DNA of 64,000 nt from contig JAKFWK010000003.1 in the NCBI GenBank assembly GCA_021732045.1, positions 367,659 through 431,658 on the forward strand. The letters are read 5' to 3'. Every line of letters begins with the position of its first letter. The first letter of the stretch is position 1. This DNA comes from Sulfurimonas sp. Lineage in GTDB: Bacteria; Campylobacterota; Campylobacteria; Campylobacterales; Sulfurimonadaceae. A program made the translations under genes and the position numbers. Positions 26,998-35,989 of the stretch are shown here, one piece after another. The notes beneath the pieces were generated by a model. The model saw only the letters and a list, made by a program, of their open reading frames with translations. It ran no database searches and was not told the DNA's origin.

Positions 26998-29340
26998 TTA
27001 ATTGTTTGTTATATTGGTTTTGCTAAAGAGTAATTTTTCAGTGTCTATGTCAAAGCTAAAAAATTCTGAGCTAAAGCCAATCTTGCTTATTTTGTTTAGT
27101 TGAGCAACTGCTCCTTTATTATTTTTAGATTCAATATAGAGTAGCCCAAGCGCATATTTACTCTCATACATATTTGCATCTTTTAGTTTAGATAACTCTA
27201 GTAGTGCTATTGCGTTTTCATGATGATTTGCTGCCGTTGAAGCAACCGCGCCTAAAAATAGAGTGTGCGCGTCTTTTACATTAAGATCATCTATTAAACT
27301 ATTATACAGGGTGTACGACTCCTCAAAAGCACCATCATAAAGTGATGCTAAAGCAAGAGCGCTGATGATTTCATGGCTATTTTTAGTTGTTGACTCTAGG
27401 GCTTTTTTTAACTGTTCTCTTAGGAAATATAATTTTCCTGTTATTAAGTTTTGTTGCACAAAGAGATAGCGGGTTATAAAAGGGCCATAATAGAGATCAT
27501 CAAATGTAAATTTTTTTGTTTTCAGATAGTTCATTACCTCACTCGCATATTTTTTAGTCGGAAGTTTTTCAAAATTTGCATCAATGTAGATGAGATGTGA
27601 GAGTATCTCGTTTGGTAAAAGTGCAGTTAATCTTTGGGATGATTTTTTAGCAACATCTAGGTCATTTAATTTAATAGCAATGATTGTTTTTATGGCGAGG
27701 TTTAGCGGCGTTTCTTTGTATTTGTTATATTTCCAGTCTGATGTTGCAAGAAAATCATTTTGACTGATTGCAAGAACTGTTTTTGCTAGGTCAATCTCTT
27801 CTTTTGTGCCTTCATGCTCCAATGATTCTAGAATAATTGAGAGCAGTTTCTTGTTTTCCTTGTTGATTAATTGAGAGCACATAATTGCATAAATTCCAGA
27901 CATATAATTTTTTGCATCAAGATTATACGAACGCAGAAATTGTTCATGTGCGTTAACTATATCTCCCATTTGAGCATAGGTAAGAGCTAGATTGTATCGT
28001 AAAACAGAGTGTTTTGGCTGGATTTTTACAAGGGTTTGCAGCATTGTGTTTGATTCTCTAATGTCAAAAGAGAGAGCTTTTTTTATAGCCTGAGTGATTC
28101 CTATGTTTACATTCGAGAGCTGTGTTCCTTTTTTTAGATAGTGTTGAGCGGACTCAGTATCATCCACAAATATATTTGCGTTCCCCTTTCGTATATAGTC
28201 TATCGTTTGATTTGCGTTAAAAACTTTATATGGAGAGTAATAAAATATCTTCTGGTACTCAATAGTTTTACTTGTGTTTAAAATTTCTCTGTATCTTGCT
28301 TGAGCTTTTGCTGCATCAAAAAGAGACTCTTTTAACTTGACTTTTATTGGATATGGCTTATAGACTTCATCTCCAAATTTATCAGTGGCGCCATCTATTT
28401 CCGCAGCTGCTTCTGAGATTTGTCCAGCTTTTAGATATACAAAAGCTAGAGCCAACTTAGATTTTAACGGCTCTATATTGTTCTGCATTGAAGATTGTAG
28501 GTTCTTTTTGGCTTCTGCCACATTTCCAACTCTTGCGTATAGCAATCCAAGATTAAAACTGTCGCCAAATTCCTGACTTTGTTCAATATATTCAATTGCT
28601 GTTGCGTTGTTGTTTAGTAGAGCGTTAATATTTGTATTTAGACTGTTTTGGGTTTTTATATACTCTTTTGTTGTCGGATTTTTTAGAGCACTTAATGCCT
28701 CATAGTAGTTGCCTTTATAGTAGTTTATAAGGGCGTAATAGTAAGAGTACAGTGGTGATCCGCTCTCTTGTGGTAGATAGGCATAAGCTAGGTCAATATA
28801 GTATTTAAAGCTATCACTGTTTTTTAGATATAAAGCACAGACAGCGGCATTTATAGCACTAACGCAACTTTTTTCATTATTTTGTATTGCTATCTTGAAT
28901 GAGCTTAGCGCTGTTTCATACTGAGCGTCTTTGAGTTGTGCTACGCCTAGGTTGTAAGCGGATACAGCTTCGCTAAAATGTGCAATTTTTTCATAGATAG
29001 AAAGAGCATCACTCTTTGAGCCAGTTGAGTAGAGATAATCAGCTTTTGCAATCATATTTTCTAATTTACTTGGCTCAATTACCTCTTCAACCTCTTGATT
29101 TTGTGTTTCATAATTTTTCTGTGTATGAGTTACCTCATTTTTTTTATGGTTTTTTTGTACTAAAAGATATGTTAAAAGCCCAACTACAACCAAAGCAAAT
29201 AGGACTAAAGCCGCTATAATAATTATTTTTTTATCTACTGTTTTTTTTGTTTTAGGTGCCGGTACATCAGAAGGAATCTCGCTGCTTGAAGCATTTGAAT
29301 TCTCTATAATAATTATTTCTTCTTCTGTTTTTTCTGACAT
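26998..29340 (-). CDS. Large TPR-repeat protein with one membrane anchor
   Basis: About 780 residues: an acidic, low-complexity N-terminus, one membrane helix (about residues 37-59, IIIIAALVLFALVVVGLLTY), then many TPR-type helix pairs spread over the rest, for instance AVSAYNLGVAQLKDAQYETALSSF and VLRYNLALTYAQMGDIVNAHEQF. ATG 29340 is chosen because AGGGTGG lies just before it; the longer upstream frame has no such site and unusual hydrophobic sequence. It probably organises a periplasmic or cytoplasmic complex. It is divergent from the rimK pair. Confidence 0.8.
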   Translation of the reverse strand: MSEKTEEEIIIIENSNASSSEIPSDVPAPKTKKTVDKKIIIIAALVLFALVVVGLLTYLLVQKNHKKNEVTHTQKNYETQNQEVEEVIEPSKLENMIAKADYLYSTGSKSDALSIYEKIAHFSEAVSAYNLGVAQLKDAQYETALSSFKIAIQNNEKSCVSAINAAVCALYLKNSDSFKYYIDLAYAYLPQESGSPLYSYYYALINYYKGNYYEALSALKNPTTKEYIKTQNSLNTNINALLNNNATAIEYIEQSQEFGDSFNLGLLYARVGNVAEAKKNLQSSMQNNIEPLKSKLALAFVYLKAGQISEAAAEIDGATDKFGDEVYKPYPIKVKLKESLFDAAKAQARYREILNTSKTIEYQKIFYYSPYKVFNANQTIDYIRKGNANIFVDDTESAQHYLKKGTQLSNVNIGITQAIKKALSFDIRESNTMLQTLVKIQPKHSVLRYNLALTYAQMGDIVNAHEQFLRSYNLDAKNYMSGIYAIMCSQLINKENKKLLSIILESLEHEGTKEEIDLAKTVLAISQNDFLATSDWKYNKYKETPLNLAIKTIIAIKLNDLDVAKKSSQRLTALLPNEILSHLIYIDANFEKLPTKKYASEVMNYLKTKKFTFDDLYYGPFITRYLFVQQNLITGKLYFLREQLKKALESTTKNSHEIISALALASLYDGAFEESYTLYNSLIDDLNVKDAHTLFLGAVASTAANHHENAIALLELSKLKDANMYESKYALGLLYIESKNNKGAVAQLNKISKIGFSSEFFSFDIDTEKLLFSKTNITNN

Positions 29341-29443
29341 TTTCCACCCTATTTTTAATTTTAGAAGCAAAAAAAGTGCCATAAATAAGTGATTGTATTT
29401 TTGTTTAATGATAGTATAATTTTTACTTAATAATGAGGTATAT

Positions 29444-29881
29444 ATGAACATAAAAAAAATCATAGGCAGAAAAGAGTTTATTTCAATCGTGGATTTAAAT
29501 TTACACAATATTAAAGCAAAAATTGATACAGGGGCCGACTCAAACTCTCTGCATTGTGATGAAATTTCAGTTGATAATGATAATTTTGTCTATTTTAAAA
29601 TATTGGATGAAAAAAATAAATTTATTACCCAAGAGGTGATAAAGATGCCGCTATATAAGATGAAAAAGATTAGAAGCTCTAATGGAGAGGTTCAATATAG
29701 ACCATCAATCAAAATAGCAGTAGAGTTTGGTGGAAAGAGATATAAAACTGTAATATCATTAGGCAATCGTTCGGATATGAAGTACCAAATGCTGATAGGT
29801 AAAAAGTTTTTAAGTGGTAGATTTTTAGTTGATGTAGAGCAAGAGTATATAGTAGACGATAACAAAAAAGAGGAAATATGA
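29444..29881 (+). CDS. Retropepsin-like aspartic protease of the RimK-associated family
   Basis: The 145-residue product shows the retropepsin signature IKAKIDTGADSNSLH near residues 24-38 and a second conserved segment YQMLIGKKFLSGRFLVDV near 112, as in the COG4067/RimB family. It overlaps rimK by 4 nt (ATGA), which supports a shared role in adding and trimming glutamate residues on ribosomal protein S6 or another substrate. Confidence 0.88.
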   Translation: MNIKKIIGRKEFISIVDLNLHNIKAKIDTGADSNSLHCDEISVDNDNFVYFKILDEKNKFITQEVIKMPLYKMKKIRSSNGEVQYRPSIKIAVEFGGKRYKTVISLGNRSDMKYQMLIGKKFLSGRFLVDVEQEYIVDDNKKEEI

Positions 29882-30810
29882 GAGTTTATATATTGTCTAG
29901 AAACAAAGGACTCTACTCAACTATGCGATTGGTTGAAGAGGCGGAGAATAAAGGGTGGGAAGTTAAGGTTGTTGATTACTTGAGATGCTCAATAGAGATT
30001 GTAAAAGGGGAGCTAAAAGTTAATTATCAAGGTAAAGAGTTACCTATACCAGATGCAATTATTCCAAGAATCGGTGCTAGTAAGACTTTTTATGGTACGG
30101 CAATGGTTCGACACTTTGAGATGATGGATGTTTTTAGTACCTCTGGAAATCTAGCAATTGCAAGAAGCAGAGATAAGCTTAGAAGTTTGCAGATACTCTC
30201 TAAGCATGGCATAGATATGCCAAGAACAGTGTTTGCATCAAACAAATCTAGTTCAAAAGATGTTATAGAGTTAAGTGGTGGAACTCCTCTTGTTTTAAAA
30301 ATCTTAGAGGGAACTCAAGGTGTTGGAGTTGTTTTGGTTGATACGGAAAAAGCTGCCAAATCAGTTCTTGATGCGTTTTATGGAATGGATGTAAATCTTC
30401 TTGTTCAGGAGTATATAGAAGAGGCAGCAGGAGCAGATATTAGAGTCTTTATTGTTGGTGGTAAAATCATTGGTGCTATGAAAAGACAAGGAGTTGAGGG
30501 CGACTTTAGGTCTAACTTGCATCAAGGGGGTCGTGCAGTGGCTCACACTCTTACAAAAAAAGAGAGAGCAACTGCCCTTGCTGCCGCAAAAGCTATGGGA
30601 CTTGGTATTTGTGGTGTAGATATGATTCCTTCAGCAAGAGGTTCTCTTGTGATGGAAGTAAACTCATCTCCAGGGTTGGAGGGGATTGAAAAATCTACAA
30701 AAATCAATATAGCTAAGAAAATTATGGACTATATTGAAAAGAATGTAACTCCAAAATCTAGTGAATCGGATAAGAAAAGAAAGATAAAGAGGGATAGTAT
30801 TGGGGCTTAG
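29878..30810 (+). CDS. rimK: ATP-grasp ligase RimK
   Basis: RimK adds glutamate residues to the C-terminus of ribosomal protein S6. The 310-residue product shows the RimK N-domain IIPRIGASKTFYG near 60, ATP-grasp elements PLVLKILEGTQGVGV near 138, LVQEYIEEAAGADIRVFIVGGKIIGAMKR near 175-205, and metal-site VMEVNSSPGLEGIE near 258. It is coupled to the preceding protease gene. A highly basic tail follows the enzyme domain. Confidence 0.93.
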   Translation: MRVYILSRNKGLYSTMRLVEEAENKGWEVKVVDYLRCSIEIVKGELKVNYQGKELPIPDAIIPRIGASKTFYGTAMVRHFEMMDVFSTSGNLAIARSRDKLRSLQILSKHGIDMPRTVFASNKSSSKDVIELSGGTPLVLKILEGTQGVGVVLVDTEKAAKSVLDAFYGMDVNLLVQEYIEEAAGADIRVFIVGGKIIGAMKRQGVEGDFRSNLHQGGRAVAHTLTKKERATALAAAKAMGLGICGVDMIPSARGSLVMEVNSSPGLEGIEKSTKINIAKKIMDYIEKNVTPKSSESDKKRKIKRDSIGA

Positions 30811-30846
30811 AGGCAAAACATAACTAAGCAGAAGCAAAATCGCCTC

Positions 30847-31215
30847 TTATTTGGTGTTGTCGTACTGGTAGATGGCACCATTTTCATACTCTCTTATTAA
30901 AGTTTCAAAGCACTCCGCTATCTCTTTTATGGTCTCTATATTTGGCTCGATATAGATTTTATTTTTACTTTTTGTCATTGTGATGATTTTGGCATCTCTC
31001 ATATCTTTAAGATGTCGTGAAATTGTAGGAAGTGCAAAATCAAACTGCTCAGCAATGCTTGTCACACAAGTAGCCTGCGCGATAATGTCATCTTTTGGCT
31101 TGGAGTTATCAATAGAGCAGGCATACCCACCGCTAAATATATTTTTAAATATTTTAAATCTTGTCTCGTTGCCTAATGCTTTAAATATTTTTATCTTATC
31201 GTTCATATCTAACAT
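30847..31215 (-). CDS. ArsR-family winged-helix repressor
   Basis: The 122-residue product has the ArsR layout: KIFKALGNETRFKIFKNI near residue 8, then the recognition helix FALPTISRHLKDMRDAKII near 58, then a beta wing. Cys residues at about 33 and 49 could bind a metal(loid) or sense thiols. It is divergent from the rhodanese/DsrE/methyltransferase operon, and two copies of an ATTTAGC-type dyad lie between them, so it is probably its repressor. Confidence 0.85.
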   Translation of the reverse strand: MLDMNDKIKIFKALGNETRFKIFKNIFSGGYACSIDNSKPKDDIIAQATCVTSIAEQFDFALPTISRHLKDMRDAKIITMTKSKNKIYIEPNIETIKEIAECFETLIREYENGAIYQYDNTK

Positions 31216-31261
31216 TTATAGCCTTTTGTATTTTGTAAAATAATAACCAATATTACGCACT

Positions 31262-31330
31262 TTTGTAAAAAAGAGTGTAAAACACCTTGTAATTCTCGAA
31301 AACTCGTTTTTCGTAGCTTTAGGGGGCTGG
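31262..31330 (+). repeat. Dispersed repeat, copy 2
   Basis: Resembles 20541-20610: the best match is CTCGAAAAC followed by GTTTTTCGTAGCT and TTAG. Like copy 1 it lies in a divergent intergenic region just above a minus-strand gene start. Function unknown. Confidence 0.55.
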
Positions 31331-31408
31331 AAGGGACTGTAGTCTCTCCCACTAAAACGGACTTGTTCGCTTTAGTGCGTAACATCAAATAATAACTAAA
31401 ACAGACCT

Positions 31409-31490
31409 ATTTAGCAAATTAGTAAATTAACTTTGTATTAAGAAGACAGTCTATATACTTTCTAAAAGCAATTTAGCAAATTAGCTAAAT
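31409..31490. promoter_or_regulatory. Two operator copies in front of the rhodanese operon
   Basis: ATTTAGCAAATTAGTAAAT at 31409-31427 and the perfect palindrome ATTTAGCAAATTAGCTAAAT at 31471-31490 lie 62 bp apart, the second 14 bp before the first start codon. A 7-6-7 dyad of this kind is the usual target of ArsR-type repressors. Binding is inferred. Confidence 0.7.
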
Positions 31491-31503
31491 ACAAAGGAAA
31501 TGT

Positions 31504-31977
31504 ATGAGGAGTTTAATACTGATAGTTGCGCTGTTGTTTACAACAATGTTGATGGCTGAGTCTATGAGTAAAATGGATTTAATAAAAAAAGCACAACAAG
31601 AGGTTGGTGAAATTTCACCAAAAAAACTTAAATCTCTACTTGATGAAGAGGAAGATGTTGTTATTCTTGATGTAAGGGAGAGTGAACAAAGAGCAGAAGG
31701 AAGTATCCCTTCAAATGAGTTAAATAAAGAGCGGTTTATCTCAATCACTCGTGGAAATTTAGAGTGGAAGGTTAATGAGCTCATCCAAGACAAGAGTGTG
31801 ATTATTGTCACATATTGTCGTGAAGGTGGTCGTGGAGCACTTGCTGCACAAGTGTTAAGAGAGATGGGTTATAAAAATGCAACTACTTTAAAAGGTGGAC
31901 TTAAAGGGTGGGCAGAAGCTGGTTACTCTATTGGAACAGGTCTAGGTATGACAACATTAGAGAGGAAAAGTAGATGA
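31504..31977 (+). CDS. Secreted rhodanese-domain protein
   Basis: The 157-residue product has a signal peptide (ILIVALLFTTMLMAES) and one rhodanese domain. The active-site loop is TYCREGGRG, with the catalytic Cys near residue 109, and VVILDVRES opens the domain. Rhodaneses carry sulfane sulfur as persulfide; this one would act in the periplasm. It overlaps the DsrE gene by 4 nt and starts the four-gene operon. Confidence 0.9.
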   Translation: MRSLILIVALLFTTMLMAESMSKMDLIKKAQQEVGEISPKKLKSLLDEEEDVVILDVRESEQRAEGSIPSNELNKERFISITRGNLEWKVNELIQDKSVIIVTYCREGGRGALAAQVLREMGYKNATTLKGGLKGWAEAGYSIGTGLGMTTLERKSR

Positions 31978-32327
31978 CAACAATAATCTTAAACCATCAG
32001 CCTTATGATGGAACGGATGTTACATGGAATGCGTTGCGTTTAGCTAAAACACTTTACAAAAGTGGCGAAAGTGTAAATATATTTTTAATGAATGATGCTG
32101 TTGATTTAGCTCGTAATAAAACAACTAAACCAGAGGGTTATGATTATGATTTAGTTGAAATGCTAAAAAAAATGTATGTTAATGGTATAAATCTTCAGGC
32201 ATGTGGCACTTGTAACGCACGCTGTGGACTTTTTAAAAATGAACCATATTTTGATGAAAAAGTATCTTCATCTATGCAAATCTTAGCCGATTGGGTAATA
32301 GTTAGCGATAAAGTACTCACTTTTTAA
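31974..32327 (+). CDS. DsrE-like sulfur-relay protein
   Basis: The 117-residue cytosolic product has the DsrE/F fold pattern (TTIILNHQPYDGTDVTWNALRLAKTL, then VNIFLMNDAVDLA) and a Cys cluster ACGTCNARCG near residues 74-83. The family passes sulfane sulfur between proteins. ATG overlaps the rhodanese stop. Between a periplasmic rhodanese and a membrane-rhodanese fusion it may receive sulfur or reduce a thiol-bound metal(loid). Confidence 0.85.
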   Translation: MTTIILNHQPYDGTDVTWNALRLAKTLYKSGESVNIFLMNDAVDLARNKTTKPEGYDYDLVEMLKKMYVNGINLQACGTCNARCGLFKNEPYFDEKVSSSMQILADWVIVSDKVLTF

Positions 32328-32341
32328 AAGAAAAAATATCT

Positions 32342-33220
32342 ATGATAAATAAAAATATAATAACAGTTATTGCTGCAACGATTGCAGCTTCTTTATGTTG
32401 TATGACACCAGTTTTAGCAGTACTGGCAGGTTCTAGCTCTTTAGTCTCATCTTTTTCGTGGTTAGCACCATATCATAACTATTTAGTAGGATTTACAATA
32501 GCAGTGCTGATTTATGCTTGGTATGACAAGCTAAGACCAAGCAAAGAGATAGGGTGTAATTGTGATGAAATTGGTTTCTTTTCAAGTAAAATATTTTTAG
32601 CTATGGTAACTATTTTCACGACAGCTATGCTTAGTTTTCCTTTATGGGGAGATAGGTTTTTTACTTCAGCGGCAAGTGCGCAAAGTTGTTCAGCTGGAGC
32701 ATGTAGCTCAACAACAACAGACTCGCAAGAAGATAAGAGGCAAAATGAAGAAGCAGATATTGGCTCTTTACCTATATTAAAATATATACAAAAAGAAACC
32801 ACAGACCCTACACCATACAGACAAGTTGCATGTAGCGGCACAGGTTATAAAACTTTAGATGCTTTAATGGCAAAAAAACAAGCTCAAGTTGAGCAGATAT
32901 CACCACCGGTACTTTTAAAAATGTTGGATAATGGCGATGATGTTACACTTGTTGATATAAGAGAACCAAGTCATAAAGATGGCTATAGGATTGATGCGAT
33001 GGAGAGTTACTCAATAACATATGGAAAATTATACTTTAGTGCTTTTAAGGAGTTGCAAGATAAAAATGCAGTTATTGTTGTTTATGGAAAATTTGGATTA
33101 GTAAGTCTTTTTGCTGCTTCAACACTTAAAGAGTTTGGTTATAAGCATGTGTATAGCTTAAAAGGTGGATTTGATGCTTGGAAATTAGCTGGTTATCCAT
33201 GTGAAAAGATAAAAGAGTAA
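32342..33220 (+). CDS. MerT-like membrane domain fused to a rhodanese domain without catalytic Cys
   Basis: Residues 1-130 have three membrane segments. The first holds ASLCCMTPVLAVLAG, which matches the Cys pair of MerT mercury importers, followed by SWLAPYHNYLVG. A Cys-rich loop (IGCNCDE, then SCSAGACSS) follows. Residues 185-292 are a rhodanese domain (VTLVDIREPSH), but the active-site loop reads VVYGKFGLVS, with Gly where Cys should be. The protein may bind or carry a thiophilic ion or persulfide rather than transfer sulfur. It lies between the DsrE and methyltransferase genes. Confidence 0.82.
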   Translation: MINKNIITVIAATIAASLCCMTPVLAVLAGSSSLVSSFSWLAPYHNYLVGFTIAVLIYAWYDKLRPSKEIGCNCDEIGFFSSKIFLAMVTIFTTAMLSFPLWGDRFFTSAASAQSCSAGACSSTTTDSQEDKRQNEEADIGSLPILKYIQKETTDPTPYRQVACSGTGYKTLDALMAKKQAQVEQISPPVLLKMLDNGDDVTLVDIREPSHKDGYRIDAMESYSITYGKLYFSAFKELQDKNAVIVVYGKFGLVSLFAASTLKEFGYKHVYSLKGGFDAWKLAGYPCEKIKE

Positions 33221-33221
33221 T

Positions 33222-34577
33222 ATGGCTGATTATACTAAAATAATAGAACTATATACAGAGTTGGCTCAAAGTCCAAATAGAGATTTTGGCTGGGATAAGG
33301 GTTTGGAAAATGCATTAGCGCATGGATACAAGCAGGAGTGGATAGATAAAATTCCGAGCAAAGCTTGGGAATTTTGTGCAGCTGTTGGAAATCCTTTTAC
33401 AAATGCAGAGATTAAAAAAGGTGATACTGTTTTAGATCTTGGTTGTGGTGCTGGTGTTGATTTGCTTATTGCTTCGCTTTTAGTTGGAGAAAGAGGAAAA
33501 GTTTTTGGTGTTGATATTACTCCAAAAATGGTAGAAATCGCCACTCTCCATGCAAAAGAGATTAATGCCGAGAATGTAAAAATATTGCAGAGTAATTTTG
33601 ATGATATTAATCTGGAAGATGAAAGCGTAGATGTAGTTATATCAAATGGTGCTATAAATCTTACATCTTGTAAAGAGTCAGTTTTTGCTGAAATATATCG
33701 CGTACTAAAGCCAAATGGTAAAATATTTTTTGCTGATATGATAGATATTTCGATGGATGAAGAGAACTGTTGTTTAGTCGAAGAGAACTCTTGTTGCGAT
33801 ACCAGCAAAAAAGATTGGGCAAACTGTGTAGCTGGAACTATGAGAGAGAGTGAGCTCATAGAGCTTATCCAAAAGGCTGGATTTAAAGATGTGGCTTGCA
33901 CGGGGCATACTCACTACACAACAGCAGAGACAACTAAAGGGGCTACTTTTATGGCTACTAAAATTCCATTACAAGAGTTAAGAAGAGAGCATTGGGATAA
34001 CATATTTAAAAGTGCGGATTATACACAAGTGCTTTGGCATCAAACTTCACCGCAAAAATCTTTAGAACTTATCAAAAAATATACAAAGAGTGATGCCAAT
34101 ATAATTGATGTAGGTTGTGGAGCTTCACACCTTGTGGATAATTTAATCAATGATGGATACAAAAATATCACTCTACTTGATACATCTAAAACTTCGCTTG
34201 ATATAGTACAATCAAGAATAGATAGTGACGATATAAAATTTGAATGTAATGATATTTTAAATTTTAAAACAGATAAGAAAGTTGATATTTGGCATGATAG
34301 AGCTGTGTTTCATTTTTTACTAAACAAAAAAGATAGAATTAAATATTTTGAAGTATTAAGTGATTCTCTAAAAGATAAAGGAGTCGCAATAATCAGTACT
34401 TTTAGAGTAGATGGGCCTCTTAGCTGTGCGGGCCTTGATATAGTCCAGTACAATCACTCAGGCATGTTGTCTGAATTAACGGATGAATTGGAGCTAATAG
34501 ATAGTGAAGAGTACCTCCATATAACGCCTAAGCAGAGTGAACAGAAATATATATATTTTATTATAAAGAAAAGATAA
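33222..34577 (+). CDS. Double SAM-dependent methyltransferase, ArsM-related first half
   Basis: The 451-residue product has two class I methyltransferase domains. Domain 1 (about 1-245) resembles arsenite methyltransferases: VLDLGCGAGVDLLIAS near 69 and IYRVLKPNGKIFFADMI near 160. Yet SNGAINL stands where ArsM has SNC, so an expected Cys is missing, and a CC...CC cluster appears near 183-193. Domain 2 (about 255-451) has IIDVGCGASHL and DIWHDRAVFHFL, a small-molecule methyltransferase family. One nucleotide separates it from the previous gene. Substrate is unknown; a thiophilic metal(loid) or reduced sulfur or selenium compound is plausible. Confidence 0.8.
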   Translation: MADYTKIIELYTELAQSPNRDFGWDKGLENALAHGYKQEWIDKIPSKAWEFCAAVGNPFTNAEIKKGDTVLDLGCGAGVDLLIASLLVGERGKVFGVDITPKMVEIATLHAKEINAENVKILQSNFDDINLEDESVDVVISNGAINLTSCKESVFAEIYRVLKPNGKIFFADMIDISMDEENCCLVEENSCCDTSKKDWANCVAGTMRESELIELIQKAGFKDVACTGHTHYTTAETTKGATFMATKIPLQELRREHWDNIFKSADYTQVLWHQTSPQKSLELIKKYTKSDANIIDVGCGASHLVDNLINDGYKNITLLDTSKTSLDIVQSRIDSDDIKFECNDILNFKTDKKVDIWHDRAVFHFLLNKKDRIKYFEVLSDSLKDKGVAIISTFRVDGPLSCAGLDIVQYNHSGMLSELTDELELIDSEEYLHITPKQSEQKYIYFIIKKR

Positions 34578-34592
34578 GGGTGGTGTTTGCTT

Positions 34593-34622
34593 ACCTAAAC
34601 TACTAAAATTAGTAGTTTAGGT
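34593..34622. terminator. Long hairpin between convergent genes
   Basis: A 30-bp perfect dyad with 14-bp arms (ACCTAAACTACTAA and its complement, 2-nt centre) overlaps the end of serS. It may end both transcripts, although no T-tract follows. Confidence 0.65.
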
Positions 34623-35859
34623 ATGGCTCAAGAGCCTTAGGAATAGTTATGCTTCCATCTTCGTTTTGACAGTTTTCCATAATTGCAACCAAAGTTCTGC
34701 CAACTGCCAAAGATGAGCCATTTAAGGTGTGAACAAAAGAGTTTTTGTCTATCTCTTTAAATCTTATTTTTGCTCGTCTAGCTTGAAACTCTCTAGTGTT
34801 TGAGATTGAACTAATCTCTCTATAGCAGTTTTGTCCAGGGAGCCATACTTCTATATCAACAGTTTTAGCCGCGCCAAAGCCTAGATCACCGCAGCAGAGT
34901 GTTACCAAGCGGTGAGGAAGCTCTAGTGCTAGTAGCAGATCAGAAGCACAGCTCACCATTTCATCAAAAACTTTATCACTATCATCAGGCTTTGTGATGG
35001 CGACAAGTTCAACTTTGTGAAATTGATGTTGCCTAATCATTCCTCTTGTATCACGACCAGCAGCGCCTGCTTCTTTTCTAAAGCATGGAGTGTAAGCTGT
35101 CATTTTGATTGGAAGCTCAGCTTCGTTTAGAATCTCATCTTGATAAAGATTTGTAACAGGAACTTCGGCTGTTGGGATCAAAAACAGCTCTTGATTTTCT
35201 ATCTTGTAAAGGTCATCTTCAAACTTTGGAAGTTGTCCAGTGCCCTCAAGTGCAGCTCTGTTTACAATCACTGGAACGCTAACTTCTTGAAAGCCTCTTT
35301 TTGAGTTGAAATTTAACATAAAGTTTATAAGTGCTCGTTCAAGTTTCGCACCCATTCCAAAAGAGACACTAAAACGGCTAGTTGCTAGTTTTACACCTCT
35401 CTCAAAATCTATCCATCCATTTTTCTCAGCTAACTCCCAATGCTCTTTTGCAGAGAATGAAAACTCTCTAGGCGATAAAACTTTTTTTATCTCCACATTT
35501 TCACTCTCGTCTTTGCCGTCTGGAACTTCGTCATCAGGGATATTTGGGATAGACATAGCAACTGCTTCTAGCTCTTCTTGCTTGAATCTTTGAATCTCTA
35601 GCGCCTCTGTTATGTTGATTTTGTTCGCATCAACTTTAGCCTTCAGCTCACTAACATCTCTCTTCTCCCTTATGTAGATGCCAAACTCTTTACTCATACT
35701 GTTTTGTAAAGCTTGCAGAGTTTCAAAATTTATCTTAGCAACTCTAAGTTCTTCATTTTTTGTTTTTAAATTTTCAATAAGCTCTGCATTAACACCTTTG
35801 CGCATTAATTTTGCGCTAATACTATCGAACTCTTTTTGTAATAATTTTAAATCAATCAT
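34609..35859 (-). CDS. serS: Seryl-tRNA synthetase
   Basis: SerS charges tRNA-Ser. The 416-residue product has the N-terminal coiled-coil arm (residues 1-100), motif 2 region [26 protein letters not shown] near 260-285, and motif 3 [17 protein letters not shown] near 375. The length is normal. It is convergent with the methyltransferase gene. Confidence 0.97.
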   Translation of the reverse strand: MIDLKLLQKEFDSISAKLMRKGVNAELIENLKTKNEELRVAKINFETLQALQNSMSKEFGIYIREKRDVSELKAKVDANKINITEALEIQRFKQEELEAVAMSIPNIPDDEVPDGKDESENVEIKKVLSPREFSFSAKEHWELAEKNGWIDFERGVKLATSRFSVSFGMGAKLERALINFMLNFNSKRGFQEVSVPVIVNRAALEGTGQLPKFEDDLYKIENQELFLIPTAEVPVTNLYQDEILNEAELPIKMTAYTPCFRKEAGAAGRDTRGMIRQHQFHKVELVAITKPDDSDKVFDEMVSCASDLLLALELPHRLVTLCCGDLGFGAAKTVDIEVWLPGQNCYREISSISNTREFQARRAKIRFKEIDKNSFVHTLNGSSLAVGRTLVAIMENCQNEDGSITIPKALEPYLNY

Positions 35860-35989
35860 TGTATTCCCAGTAAATAAGTGGCGAGATTATATCAAAATAT
35901 AATAAAGTAAAACTATTTGCAAAAGCTAAATAAATCGTGATTAATATGTGATAAAATACAGTATAAAAATGAAATATTTGAAAGAGCCT

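Noticed and set aside
29341..29508. N-terminal extension of the TPR gene
   Set aside because: It has no ribosome-binding site and overlaps the divergent upstream gene start; ATG 29340 has a clear AGGGTGG.
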